From: Ophiobolus disseminans
Lineage: Eukaryota; Ascomycota; Dothideomycetes; Pleosporales; Phaeosphaeriaceae
NCBI GenBank assembly: GCA_010093685.1
Contig: MU006218.1
Location: 1,547,637 to 1,611,636 of the forward strand
Length of the DNA stretch: 64,000 bases
Direction: 5' to 3'
Shown here: positions 44,172 through 54,696 of the stretch, piece by piece
Layout of the letters: each line of letters starts with the position of its first letter
Numbering within the stretch: the stretch's first letter is position 1
Translations under genes and position numbers: made by a program
Notes under the pieces: model-generated
Told to the model about the DNA's origin: nothing
Seen by the model: the letters and a program-made list of their open reading frames with translations, nothing else
The model's database searches: none

Positions 44172-44206
44172 CTCTCTCCTTCTCTTTCTCTTTCTCAGTA
44201 TATAAG
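44172..44206 (+). promoter_or_regulatory. CT-rich tract and TATA-like box upstream of the dioxygenase
   Basis: CTCTCTCCTTCTCTTTCTC is followed by GTATATAAG (44198-44206), 112 bp upstream of the ATG at 44319. This is a typical fungal core-promoter layout. Confidence 0.5.
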
Positions 44207-44318
44207 TCGTTTTGAAGTACAATTGACAAGCAGATCATCACAGCACTCGACACTCATAAACTCGCAGCAGAAACAGTCCGAGCATTCCATCAGAACAGTA
44301 ATTCATTGACCAATCACA

Positions 44319-45498
44319 ATGCCTCACGCTACCACCAGCCCAATCAGTGTTCACAAGATCGAGCCTCGTCACGGTTCATCCTTCGATTTCGGTGCAGAGA
44401 TACGAGGAGCAGACCTCGAGAACATCACTGGTATGCCTTTCTTGCTACTGTGGTTTTTACATTGTTCTAATAGCGCTGGCAGATATCGATGCTGAAGTAA
44501 TCATCAACGCCCTTTACACCAACCAAGTCGTCCTTTTTAAGAACCAGCAAAACCTTTCTCCAAAAGCTCAGTACGAACTGACCCGTCTCTTTGACCCAAC
44601 TGCAACCGGATACGGCCACGGCAAGACTCTTGACGCCAAGCGCTCAATCCTCCACCCAGACTTGAAGACCATCCCGCATCAGCCTCAAGTTCAAGTTATC
44701 GGAAACGGCTTTCTTGAAGACTTCGAAGGTCTCAAGAACATCACACTCAAGCACCCACACCACCGCACGTTCCACCGCGATGCCATCAGCGACGAAGACG
44801 ACCGCGAGAACACACGCTTCTACCGCTGGCACATCGACGCTGCCCTCTACGAGCTCGAGCCCCCCAAAGTAACCAGCCTGCTCGCCGTCAAAGTTCCGAA
44901 AACAGAGTACCAGACCCTGCGCTATGACGACGGCACTGGCGACGAACTGAAGCTTTCGCGCGGCAGTACAGCATTCGTGTCGAGCTACAAGATGTTCGGG
45001 TTGCTCTCCGACGATGACAAGGAGTTCGCACGGACAACAAAGGTTCAGTATGCACCACACCCGTACATCTGGATGTCTGGCAGCAAATCGCGCTCCGACG
45101 GACTTGGTCTTGTTTCCGAAGGCCGCGAGCTTCCTACCTCGCAACTCCCACCCATCGATCCATCGAAGATCAAGATTTTGCCAATGTGCTGGAAGAACCC
45201 AGTGACTGGCGAACTCGCTTTGCAGGTTCATCCATCTGCTGTCCAAGCGCTGCACCTTTTTGATGGTACTATCATCGATGATTTGGCGGAAGTCAGGGAT
45301 ATTGTACACCGGCTGCAGCGGCCGGGTATTGCGCCCGAGTTGGTGTATGCGGTGGACTGGGAAGAAGGCGATATGGCGCTGTTCAACAACAGAGGTGTGC
45401 TACATACGGTGACGGGAAGCTTCAAGCCCGAGGAAGTCAGGGTGTTCAGGCAGTGCAATATGGCGGCTAGCGAGGGAGTTGTCGGGCCGGATGAGTAG
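44319..45498 (+). CDS. xanA: Fe(II)/2-oxoglutarate dioxygenase, xanthine dioxygenase (XanA) type
   Basis: Exons 44319-44430 and 44483-45498 flank a 52-nt intron (GTATGC to TGGCAG) and give 375 aa. TauD-fold enzyme: the Fe-binding HxD is in FYRWHIDAALYELEPPKVTS (about residues 154-156) and the distal His in GVLHTVTGSF (about 348), followed by RVFRQCNMAA. The WHIDAALY stretch and overall length resemble Aspergillus XanA, which converts xanthine to uric acid with 2-oxoglutarate and O2, in place of the molybdenum enzyme. I base the XanA call on memory of that motif; another TauD substrate is possible. The protein has no targeting signal. The pirin gene is divergent upstream. Confidence 0.82.
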
Positions 45499-45771
45499 AG
45501 GAAGATCATGAAGATAGAATTTAGGAGTTGGAGGAGGATAGAATTGGTCAATGTATCAGAATTTGAGTTTTATGGCGTACTGGATGTATAGAAACGGGGG
45601 TCAGCGAGATACCAAAAATGGAGTGTACACATATTGAGATTTGAATCACACTGCACCATGAGAGTGAGCATATCGCTAGCCTCTTGCTGACACCCGAGCG
45701 TGTCTATATCCACCTGATAGATTGCGTGGATACTAAAAGATGTGGTCGCTGAATGTCATGTGCGTATAGCT

Positions 45772-47121
45772 TTAGTCGTCCTGTTTCCTGGCCATCCACT
45801 TCACAGCTTTAGACCACATCTCGTGTGTAACGTGCTCGTCTTGACCCTTCTTCGCAGTCTCTTTGCAAAAATCTGCAACCTCGTGGCCAATACGCCTCAC
45901 CTCACCTCGAGGCAGCCCGAGAGCTTCACAGAGCTCATCGAAAAGCTCGATACCTTGTAAAGCAGCTGCAGAGAGACCCTTCATGGGTAGATCAAAGACA
46001 TCCGATTCACCGAGTGGCAAATATACATAGGCAACAGCTCCCTCGAGAACAAGCTTCGTACGCAACGGCTTCAGGCGCTTCGTGAGATGCTCGTTTTCGG
46101 GCTTGCGCAGCCAGTCCGTGTGCGGAAGTTGTAGAACAAGCTCCTACTTGATGATGTCAACGCGGAGACTGAGAGTATCGACCAGAAACTTACCGTCTCC
46201 GAGGGGCGTAGACAATATCCAAGGACTCTCGGGTGCATGGTCCCAGATGGCTTGTGTCACTATTGTACGGCGTCGAGGCATGGGACCGAGCGGTGTGTCC
46301 AGAGTAGGATTAGCTGAGCGGTAAGCATAATCGATTTCACCACCTCGTACGCCACCTTCTACATCAACGATTCGGCCATTGAACCATGCAGGTTTGGAGA
46401 GAAAGATGCTTTCTGGGTTACCAGAGATGACACGTTTCGCCTTGCAAGGCTCTTCGTCAACAGGATCATCGCACTCGACTAGTAATCGCGCCCCATTAGG
46501 TCCTGCGACGTAAGCGTACTGGAATGAAGCACCAACAGGGTGGAAAGGTACCAATCGCTCTGGAGACTTATAGAGTGAACCTACATAAATCTTGAACGCT
46601 GTATGCTGTGACGACAGATCAATCACGATACAATGATACCAGAACCGGATCATCGTAAAGCTGTGATATTGTGGAGACTCTTTGACTTCTTCCAGAGTGG
46701 CATTACTTACCAACTGCACATCGTCAGCGTATCTAGCGAGTTGCGAATCTGCTGAAAGAGCTTGAATGAGCGCAGTCGTGATGTGCGACGCTGATCCAAG
46801 AGAGGTGCTGAACGGATATATCGCGTCCCAGAGACCTGGCGCTGTGTTGCGCACATCGTCATGTGTCTTGTTGCGGTAGAAGCTCCAAGGGTGGTAGTTC
46901 GACCAGTGCAGACGGCTTGCGTAGTGAAGTGCAATTTGGCATGCGACCTGGAACACACGCTCTTCGGCTTCGTGATCGGTGAAGATGGCTACCTCGTACC
47001 CTTCCATCACATCTTCGCGTAAAGTGGCATTGACACTTGCTTTGATGTTGGCAGCGTGCTCTGCGAGTCGTGAAGACTCTGTTGAACAGTCCACCATGTC
47101 TATATCGTTCGTATACGCCAT
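45772..47121 (-). CDS. Protein of unknown function, uncertain splice near the 3' end
   Basis: The frame 47121-46144 (325 codons) and the frame 46143-45772 are the same frame separated by one TAG. Both sides look coding: upstream VFQVACQIALHYASRLHW, FYRNKTHDDVRNTAPGLW and the Pro/Arg motif LGPMPRRRTIVTQAIWDHAP; downstream LVLQLPHTDWLRKPENEHLT and MWSKAVKWMARKQDD. Removing a 39-nt segment (GTCGAT to AAGTAG, 46182-46144) joins them in phase and gives 436 aa, but that is very short for an intron. Otherwise the TAG is a true end or a nonsense mutation. No domain recognised. The mariner element lies in its upstream region. Confidence 0.6.
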
Positions 47122-47298
47122 TGTATAGTGAACAAATATGCGGGTGACTTTGCATAAACAGACGCTTATGACTACCTATGTGTTTTTTGTAGACAAAGGT
47201 TGAAAAGTAGAGTTGATGCGCGAAAGTATGGATAGCTGAAGTGAGAAATGGCCGTTGTTGTTCGATATGCTCCGTGTACCTGCACAATGTTCCCATCT

Positions 47299-48547
47299 TA
47301 TTGTGAGTTGCGAAACAACCGCTCCACCCCCCACTTTTGGATCAGTTTTTCGGTGGCTTTTGAGCCATCCCAAGTAGGTAAAGGCTCCGATTATTTCAGG
47401 TAGCGATCAATAGCATAACCACTATGTCTCCCACACACAAATTGCCATACAAACTGCATTGTTCCAGTGTTCAACATGCCGAAACGAACCCCCCCTGAGC
47501 TCATACAGCGGCTGATGGAGCTCCTGGCTGCTGGTGAGTCTCAAACTTCATGCGCACAACGACTTCGGATGGCTCGTACAACAATACAGAGGATCCAATT
47601 AAGCTTTGACTTGTACGGCCAGCCTTACCCGCCTCGAACAGGTGTTGTAGGACGTCCCAATGTGCTGTTGTTGTACCAGGAACAGGTTAGAAACCACCCC
47701 AAAATGCAGCTTTAAATGCTGATCTCGCTGCAGGAGCTGCTCCAGTACCTCGATGAGAAGCCTTGGGCGTATATATCAGAGATGCAAGAGCATTTAGAGG
47801 ACCTCTACAACGTCGACGTGAGCTCCGACATCATTTTCCAGGTGTTGAGGAAGCACAAATGGTCCCGGAAAGTGGTTTCAAAGCACGCCAAGGAGCGCTC
47901 TGAGGCACTCAGGAACGCCTGGTACGAGCGATCAAGGCACTAGTTGCCGCATCAAATAGTAGCTCTTGACGAGAGCGCTGCAAACGAGAGATCTGGTGAT
48001 CGTAAGCGTGGCTAGTTGCCTAGAGGCATGGCTTGTGTGGCTGCATACGGTGCAAAACGCTCCGAACAATGGTCTATTCTGCCGGCCATGACAGTGGATG
48101 GGTATATTGCATTTGAAATCTATCAAGGCAGCTACAATCAGGAGCGTTTCGACGACTTTGTAGAGCATCAGGTACTCCTAAAGTGTACTCCATGGCCGGG
48201 GAAACGCTCAATTCTGGTGTTAGACAACGCTTCGATTCATCACAGTCCGCGGGTTGCTGCATTGTGTGAGGCTGCTGGTGTGTTATTAGAGTATTTACCG
48301 CCTTATTCACCCGATTTCAACCCTATTGAACAGACCTTTAAGCAGCTGAAAGACTAGATCAAGCGGAACTACAACACTGCTGCTTCGTATAAGAGTTTTG
48401 AGGGGTTTCTAGAACGCGGGATCATCGATATATGCACAGAAACTGACTGTTCTAGGCTGTTCCGGAGGTGTTCATACGTCGAAAGCGATACCTGAAGGCG
48501 CTGTTGGGCGTTGTTTTCTAGTATTTTCGCAAAACTCAACACTATAG
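47299..48547 (+). mobile_element. Tc1/mariner-type transposon, inactivated
   Basis: One frame from 47467 to about 48495 encodes a Tc1-like transposase: an N-terminal helix-turn-helix (PPELIQRLMELLAAGESQTS), a second HTH region (VLRKHKWSRKVVSKHAKERS), and a DD34E catalytic domain with VALDESAAN, LVLDNASIHHS and PPYSPDFNPIEQTFKQLKD. The frame is never shifted but is interrupted by TAA at 47713, TAG at 47941, 48013 and 48355; TGA at 48493 may be the natural stop. Terminal inverted repeats are likely: TTGTGAGTTGCGAAACAA at about 47301 and, on the other strand, GTGTTGAGTTTTGCGAAAA at about 48525-48543, both next to TA. Ends are approximate. Confidence 0.85.
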
Positions 48548-50632
48548 GTGAGCATCTTGTTTTCGACCTCGCGACATCAATACAATTACCTGTCCTTTTA
48601 GGAGCTGTTTTGATAGGTTGTAAACTACAAATGGTTTTAATTTAAAGTAAATCGGACATGTGGTTGTAGATTGATGATGTCCATCTGTATGGCGCTTTGA
48701 TGTTGAGCGATGCCGCGCCAACAATTTCAAGAGGGCAGAGGCGAAATATTCTATCTGAGGGGCACCCGAATGTTAGCGCACGGCCCCGCGCTAGCGTCTC
48801 GCTTAGCAGTTTGAAGCGCGAGGTAACGGCTAAGACAGAACACCAAAGTTTTGATGCAACTTTCGAGTAACAACAACAACGCGTATTTTTATTCTCTACT
48901 TGTAGGTTGGCTACTACAATTTCCTTTCGCACAAATAACAAGTACAGTCTACTCTTACGTTTCCAAATCTCCGATTCAAAATTCATGTAGTGGTGGTTGA
49001 GGAATATAGATGCTCACCGCCGCGATTACCATCCTATCATTTGGGCTGTCACGACTCCAAGAACCTTATTCTTCCGGCATAAACAGCCTATCTGCGGCAT
49101 TATCATGCTCGTTTCTGCCGTTCCCACCACCATTCAAGCCACGTAGGAGAGCTGGAATGTTCCTAGCTTCTGGCCCAAGGTTCTTTGACATGTTGGCAAG
49201 CATGTTGACCATCATCAGCTGGGTCACTTGAGTAAGTTGCCGGGTAAGTTGCTCTGAAGCGTCAGAGTTGCCATCTCTCTTCCTCTTTTTTGCCCCCATC
49301 TCTCGCAACTTGCGGAGCTGCACCTTGATGTTTGCTAACGGGTCAGTGACTGTTGAAGCCGCTGTCAAGAGCTCCCTATTCCATGAAGTCAGGATATCAA
49401 TGCTGACTTTGTAGTGGTTCTCTATCCTTCCTGGAAGCTCCTCTCCATCCCTGAGAGCCACCCAACACGTTAGACCCACGTTTGAACAGTAAGGATCACG
49501 GGATCGCCAGTGCGTTGGAACACCGTTCGAAGGTCCCTCAGTTGCCACGAGAGCAGCGTTACGAGCCGGTAGTTGAGCCTCCTGTCGGGCCGTCGAATTC
49601 GAGCTTGGTGGCAGAGGACTAGGGGCATGCACAACTGGTGGTTCCGGCATCAAAACCAGGTCAAAATCTACCAGTACAGGGCTCTCTAGATGCTCGTAGG
49701 CGACCTCCTGCACAAGCTCCATCGCTGCTGCAAACCTGGTATGCCTCTGGAGGGCGACGACGTCGTACATGCTCTCGATGAGGCGCTCCCCCTTAGGCTG
49801 GCCCTGGTAATAGACGACTGCCGCAAGGTCCATCTGCTTCATTGGAGACGGTTGCATAGCCAGTACCGCCTTTACCCAGTCGTTGAGGGCTCTAAAAAGA
49901 GGCTGCGAGGTGTCTGATTTTGAGTTTTTCCACCCTGGCAGAGGCTTGTGAGGCCTACCTGGCCTAGGCGTAAAGTGTACTCTCCAGCAAGCGTTGAACT
50001 TGACGACAGTACGCTCATTTTCTTCAGATGGAAGCCGTGCGGGCTCCCGACGATGAGCATACTGAAGGTTACGACTAGTAGGTGTCTTTTGCCGCTGTCC
50101 AGAAGGTGGTACAACCTCTACAAGGTCCTCATCATCCGTCTCATTGTCGTCATCTGAAGCCCCGTGGAGAGCAGCCTGTACGACCCCAGCAGGCTGGCTG
50201 AACGGTACACCTTGTTCGCTGAGTTGTGAAGCTTCTGGTGAGATGGGTGTTGGAGGGGCCATATGACGACGCTGAGGGCGACTACGGGGTGCTCTGGATG
50301 GTGTTTCATCACGTCCAGCACGTTTTCCAACTCCAGAAACACCTTTGGGAGCCATCTGAGAGCTGTATAAGTTAGGTTTGAAGCGTTCGGGACGAGGATG
50401 GGAACGTACGTTCTGTTTTGGCGATTTGGCGGAATCATAGCTGCGGTGGAGGGACAGAAAACGGCTCCCCGCGCAGGCAAATTGAGCTTTTCTGTCCCTC
50501 TAGTGCGTGCTCGCTTCCGTACGCCTTGACCCTCACAAACAGCGGTTCCGGAGGCTTTGGTGTTGAGTTCGGGTGACTCCCACCCAGGTTTTGGGTGACA
50601 TTACGCGAGGGCCATCACGACGGTGAGCATCT
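48547..50632. mobile_element. Candidate second DNA element carrying a 429-aa ORF
   Basis: GGTGAGCATCT occurs in direct orientation at 48547-48557 and 50622-50632. Just inside, the ends resemble each other in inverted orientation: CCTCGCGACATCA at the left against CCTCGCGTAATGTCA on the complement at the right, with further partial matches ending in CCTG. An 11-bp target duplication with imperfect terminal repeats would fit a Mutator-like element, but the match is short and could be chance. Confidence 0.3.
49066..50355 (-). CDS. Unknown protein, possibly element-borne
   Basis: Intact single-exon frame of 429 aa. I do not recognise it. The N-terminus is basic (MAPKGVSGVGKRAGRDETPS), followed by an acidic patch (ASDDDNETDDEDLVEVV), then a globular part with VKFNACWRVHFTPRPGRPHK and WVKAVLAMQPSPMKQMDLAA, a Pro/Ser linker, and a helical C-terminal part with IDILTSWNRELLTAAS, KLREMGAKKRKR (nuclear signal) and the Gln/Met-rich QLTRQLTQVTQLMMVNMLAN. 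No catalytic DDE triad is apparent. It lies between short direct repeats and directly abuts the mariner element. The lack of introns and the setting suggest a transposon accessory protein or a captured gene. In contrast to the mariner it has no stop codons. Confidence 0.6.
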   Translation of the reverse strand: MAPKGVSGVGKRAGRDETPSRAPRSRPQRRHMAPPTPISPEASQLSEQGVPFSQPAGVVQAALHGASDDDNETDDEDLVEVVPPSGQRQKTPTSRNLQYAHRREPARLPSEENERTVVKFNACWRVHFTPRPGRPHKPLPGWKNSKSDTSQPLFRALNDWVKAVLAMQPSPMKQMDLAAVVYYQGQPKGERLIESMYDVVALQRHTRFAAAMELVQEVAYEHLESPVLVDFDLVLMPEPPVVHAPSPLPPSSNSTARQEAQLPARNAALVATEGPSNGVPTHWRSRDPYCSNVGLTCWVALRDGEELPGRIENHYKVSIDILTSWNRELLTAASTVTDPLANIKVQLRKLREMGAKKRKRDGNSDASEQLTRQLTQVTQLMMVNMLANMSKNLGPEARNIPALLRGLNGGGNGRNEHDNAADRLFMPEE

Positions 50633-51481
50633 ATCACATCACAACAACCACACTAGCTATATAAAAATGGAGACTAGGAGGTGTTTCAGCGACCTCATTT
50701 TACTCATTTGTGACCTTCAGATATGTAATTATTACTGTGGGTGGTGGTAAAACAGGTGGGTGGGCATAGATGATGGTGTGTTCGGAGTTACCGGAGGTGG
50801 AGCGGTTATTTCGCAACTCACCGATATCAGATAGTGAGAACGTCTTCGGTACCTTTTCATTGCTTTGCCTGCGTCTGTGTAAGCAATTGACAATGTCGAG
50901 GACGTTGTATTGTGCTCACACTCCGAAATCCATGAGGTTGTGAGAACATACAGCACTCACATCCGGCCGTCTGACGACACGATAGGCCTATCGAGGATAC
51001 TAGTATATCGTAATGTTAAGTCTCAATGGGTACGCACGGTTCGTTAGCAAGAAAGCTTGTATGCGTTTCGCAAATTCGGAGCTATGCCTACCCACCTTTA
51101 TACACCTCATATGTATCATCACGGGTGCACAATAGTTCGTATCCATTCAAAGATACGCAGTTGCATCCCATTCAACTTCGCCTCGTTGCGTGATATTTCA
51201 CGGTGAAAGTAAACGTTATGCGATGACCACCCGTTCCCATGGGCTTTGTCTGAAGTTGCCGATTCTGGAGCATCACAAAAATGGGGTTTTGTGGTCGTTG
51301 CGTCGAGCCAGGAGAAGTCGAAGCAAGACCCGGGGACCGGATTCGAGACGATATTGCCTCCAGGCCCATTGTAGACTAGCGTTGCCAACGCAACTGCATT
51401 GGTACCGTGCCTCAATCTCCACCATTGCCTTTCATATATCATCCAAGTCAATTGCCCTCTCTCCAAATATGAACATTCTTG
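50356..51481. other. Intergenic
   Basis: No gene is supported between the right end of the candidate element and the monooxygenase pseudogene. Confidence 0.4.
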
Positions 51482-53286
51482 ATGGCCGGTTACGACGTGG
51501 TTGTTGTGGGCGCTGGCAAGTATTATCGCACGATATAACTGACTCGATTTAACATGCTCCAGGGCTTTCCGGCATCGTAGCTGCTGCGCGTTACCTCCAA
51601 CGACATCCAGCGTGCAGCATCACAACACTCGAGCAAGACTACTGTCTAGGTGGTGTTTGGAGCACACGTCGTGATCATCCAAGCTTCTGGACGCAATAGG
51701 CGCACGGCATTGCCGAGTTCGCCATTTCCAGATAGATCGCCCTCCGGAAGAGGACTGCATGTACGATATGTTCAAGGCGAAGTACACTGGCAAGTACTTG
51801 GAAGACTATGTTGACCATGTGCACGCCTCTGGTCAGTCGCTACGCGATCGCATCCAGTTCAATGTTCATGTGCGATCCGTGGAGAAACGTGGTAACTCCT
51901 GGCATCTCGTATGCACTGGATCTGACAAGACAAATGATACCAGGATTCTCACAGCGGCGCGTTTGATGATGGCAAATGGACAGGCATCCATAACGCGATA
52001 TCCTAATCTTCCAGGCAGAGATTCCTTTGGCGGCCGAATCATCCATCAAATTGACTTTAGTCAATCCGACTTGGTCAAAAATAAGGAGATACAACACGTC
52101 GCGGTACTAGGAGGTGGTAATTCTGCTGCAGACATGGTCTATGAGTCGGTCAAGGCCGGAAAAACCGTGTCATGGATAATTCGCAAGACTGGCGATGGCA
52201 GCACAGGCCCTGGCGTCTTTGCGCCAGCAAATGTTTCAACACCATATCGCAATCCTGGACTCGCTGCACAAACGCGCATAATGTCTACTTTGCAACCTTG
52301 CTTCATGAACAAAGATACATTGTGGTCCTGGTTCCTCCATCGCACCACTTATGGTATCAGTATGATCAAGTGGATCTTCGGTTAAGCAGATAAGGTAATT
52401 CGCAAGCGCGCAGGATATAAAGAACGGGAGAGCACCAAGGGTTTCGAGAATTTGGAGTATGAGACCGAGTGAGCACCCACGTTAACCCATCTTGAATGTC
52501 TCCGCTGACGTTCCAGTCTTTTCTAGCAAAATGGTGTTGGTGGTGCGCTACACAACCCAGACTTGTACGATCTAGTGGCTGAGAACGTATACGTATACCG
52601 CGCCCGGGTGGAGGAGCTTATCAAGGGTGAGATATACCTCGACGATGAAGAAGGGAGTCATTTCCCATGTGATGCGATTCTATGTGGTACAGGTCGGCAA
52701 CGTAGCCTGCACATGTTTCTCGGATGATTTGAAGATGCAGCTCGGTCTTCCTTGTGCAAAAGATCTCAACGTAGAGTCTTCTGAAAGCGCGCAGAATTGT
52801 GAGAAACTGGTTGCCGATGCTGACAAGATAATTTGCAACTGGTTCCACATGCTTCGTAACCCGCCACCGCACCCACATGTTGACGAAAATCGTACTCCTT
52901 ACCGAATGTACCGCACTATCGCGCCGCTGAGTGATGACTCCATCGTTTTCATCAATCACGTCACAGTTGGAAATAAACTGTTTGGTGCTGAAGCTCAGGC
53001 AATGTGGGCTGTGGCGTACTTCGATGGCAACATCAAGGTCCCGACGGACGTCAAGCAGCGAGACATAGCCATGTGGGTCGCATGGAATCGGCGTCGCTAT
53101 CTATCGAATGGTAATCTGTGCAATTTTGCTGCATTCGACAGCGTGGCGTCCGTTGATACGTTGCTGGAGGAGATGGGCGTGAGTGCACATCACAACAAAG
53201 GATGGTGGAAGAACTGGTTTGCGGCAATGATGCCCGCTGACCTGGGGCGAGCATGGGCAGAGTACCTAGAGCGTCAGGCAAAGTAG
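51482..53286 (+). pseudogene. Flavin monooxygenase (FMO/Baeyer-Villiger-like), decayed
   Basis: The start is good: MAGYDVVVVGAG then, across a 47-nt GC-AG intron (51516-51562), LSGIVAAARYLQRHP, the FAD-binding glycine motif. YCLGGVWSTRRDHPSFWTQ follows but TAG stops it at 51697. Sense resumes in another frame near 51740 with MYDMFKAKYTGKYLEDYVDH, and the NADPH-site motif VAVLGGGNSAADMVYESVKA. TAA at 52383 interrupts again, a spliced segment with NGVGGALHNPDLYDLVAENV follows after another in-frame TAG, and a further frame change near 52700 leads into the last 200 residues, which end at 53286. At least two frameshifts and two or three stops make it a pseudogene. Confidence 0.8.
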
Positions 53287-53370
53287 ATGTCTAACGACAC
53301 ACGCAGAACAGAGCACACGAAGTGAATCTGACAAAGGGTATTACATTACAGCATCCTTTGAAAATTGGAT

Positions 53371-54540
53371 TTACGCGCCAGCAATCTCCGTCACCACAAC
53401 CTGCTGCACACCCTCACTCTTCGTCTTTGTTTCTGCATCCTTCTTGAACCTCTCCGCTCTCCCATATGAGTCTGAATACCCATCTAGAATCGCCTGCTCG
53501 ACCGTAATTGGCGGCCACTTCGGCTCCTCGCCCTCCTGCACACAGTTGGGCAAACACTTCACCACGTAATACGGATTACCAGAGAAGAACACCGGAATTG
53601 AGTATCGCTCGGCACCAGAGACGTTGATGACGCGATGTAGATTTGAGATATACCTGTCATTCGACCAGCGCATCATCAAGTTTCCGAGATTTACGACAAA
53701 TGCGCCAGGTGTGGGCGCAACGTCGAGCCATTCCTTCGTGGAGTAATCATAGACTTGCAAGCCTGCAACCTTATCCTGGAGCAGAATGGTGACGCAGCCA
53801 AAGTCTGTATGCGCACCAATACCGCGCGTGAGTTTCGCAGGGCTATCTGGTGGTTGAGAAGGGTAGTGCAGCAGCCGCATTGTTGCGACGGCGCCGCTTA
53901 CAAAGTCGTCGAACCAGGTCTCTTCGAGGTCGAGTGTGAGGGCGAGCACTTTGAGGATGTCTTTAGCGAGGCTAACCACTTGGCTGTAGTAATCAAGGGC
54001 TGTGGCTTTGAAGTCGGTGACGTTGGGCAGATCGTCATTGGATGGCCACATATTGGGCCCTGAGTTGAGCTTTTTGTTGACGAAGTAAGGGTGCTCCTTT
54101 GAGATCTCATCGCCGATGTAGAAACCTTCCTTTAGCTCAGGGTTGGTCCCCTCTTCGAGAATTTGCGACTTCATGAGCTCGTAGCCGCGATTCCATGTAT
54201 TTGAAGTGTCTAATTGCAGTTCTCAGCATGAGTCGAGCGGTGCAGTTTGCAAGTATGCCGACCTTTATTGATTTTGTTCTTCTGCTCGAGCTCCAGGTCG
54301 AAAAACTTCTTGTTCCAGTCCATGATTCGATTCTGTAGCTCGATCGGGACGTTATGTCCTGTGATCTGGAAGAAGCCATTGTGCAGGCAGCAATTTCGCA
54401 CTTCTTTTACAAGCTGTTGCTTCGCTCTCAGATCACCCTGGTAGAACCCTTCTCAATGTCAGCACTTTGCAAGCTCGAAAGTAAAGCAAATACGTACGAG
54501 AGAAGTCCAGAATCGGGGGAGCACCACCTGCACCAGGCAT
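53371..54540 (-). CDS. Isopenicillin-N-synthase-like 2-oxoglutarate/Fe(II) dioxygenase
   Basis: Exons 54540-54498, 54448-54263 and 54209-53371 join in phase (introns 49 and 53 nt) and give 355 aa. The N-terminal DIOX_N region has CCLHNGFFQITGHNVP and IMDWNKKFFDLELEQKNKIN. The catalytic core has RGIGAHTDFGCVTILLQD (His and Asp, about residues 210-215), NLGNLMMRWSNDRYISNLHRV (second His) and RYSIPVFFSGN, whose Arg binds 2-oxoglutarate. Such enzymes hydroxylate, desaturate or cyclise small molecules, often in secondary metabolism; the substrate is unknown. It ends 84 bp from the monooxygenase pseudogene on the opposite strand; the pair could be remnants of a small oxidative cluster. The second acceptor (GAGAAG) is one of two choices that differ by one residue. 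Confidence 0.85.
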
Positions 54541-54565
54541 GTTGAGTGATGATAGTGTCTCTCGA

Positions 54566-54696
54566 CAAGTCGCGAAAGCCGGAAATGCAGGTGACCTCGG
54601 GAAGATACACTATTCTGTATTATGTCTACGAAACTGTTAGGGGTTAGAAGAGCTTTTACACGTAGATGTGGCTGTTACCTCAGCTTTCACGACTTG
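54566..54696. repeat. MITE-like element, copy 2
   Basis: Left end CAAGTCGCGAAAGCCGG (54566-54582); right end reads TCAGCTTTCACGACTTG (54680-54696), which is the inverted repeat with C/T differences at the same sites as in copy 1 (1385-1512). Length 131 bp, no coding capacity. It starts 26 bp upstream of the ATG of the dioxygenase gene and may lie in its promoter or leader. Confidence 0.8.
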
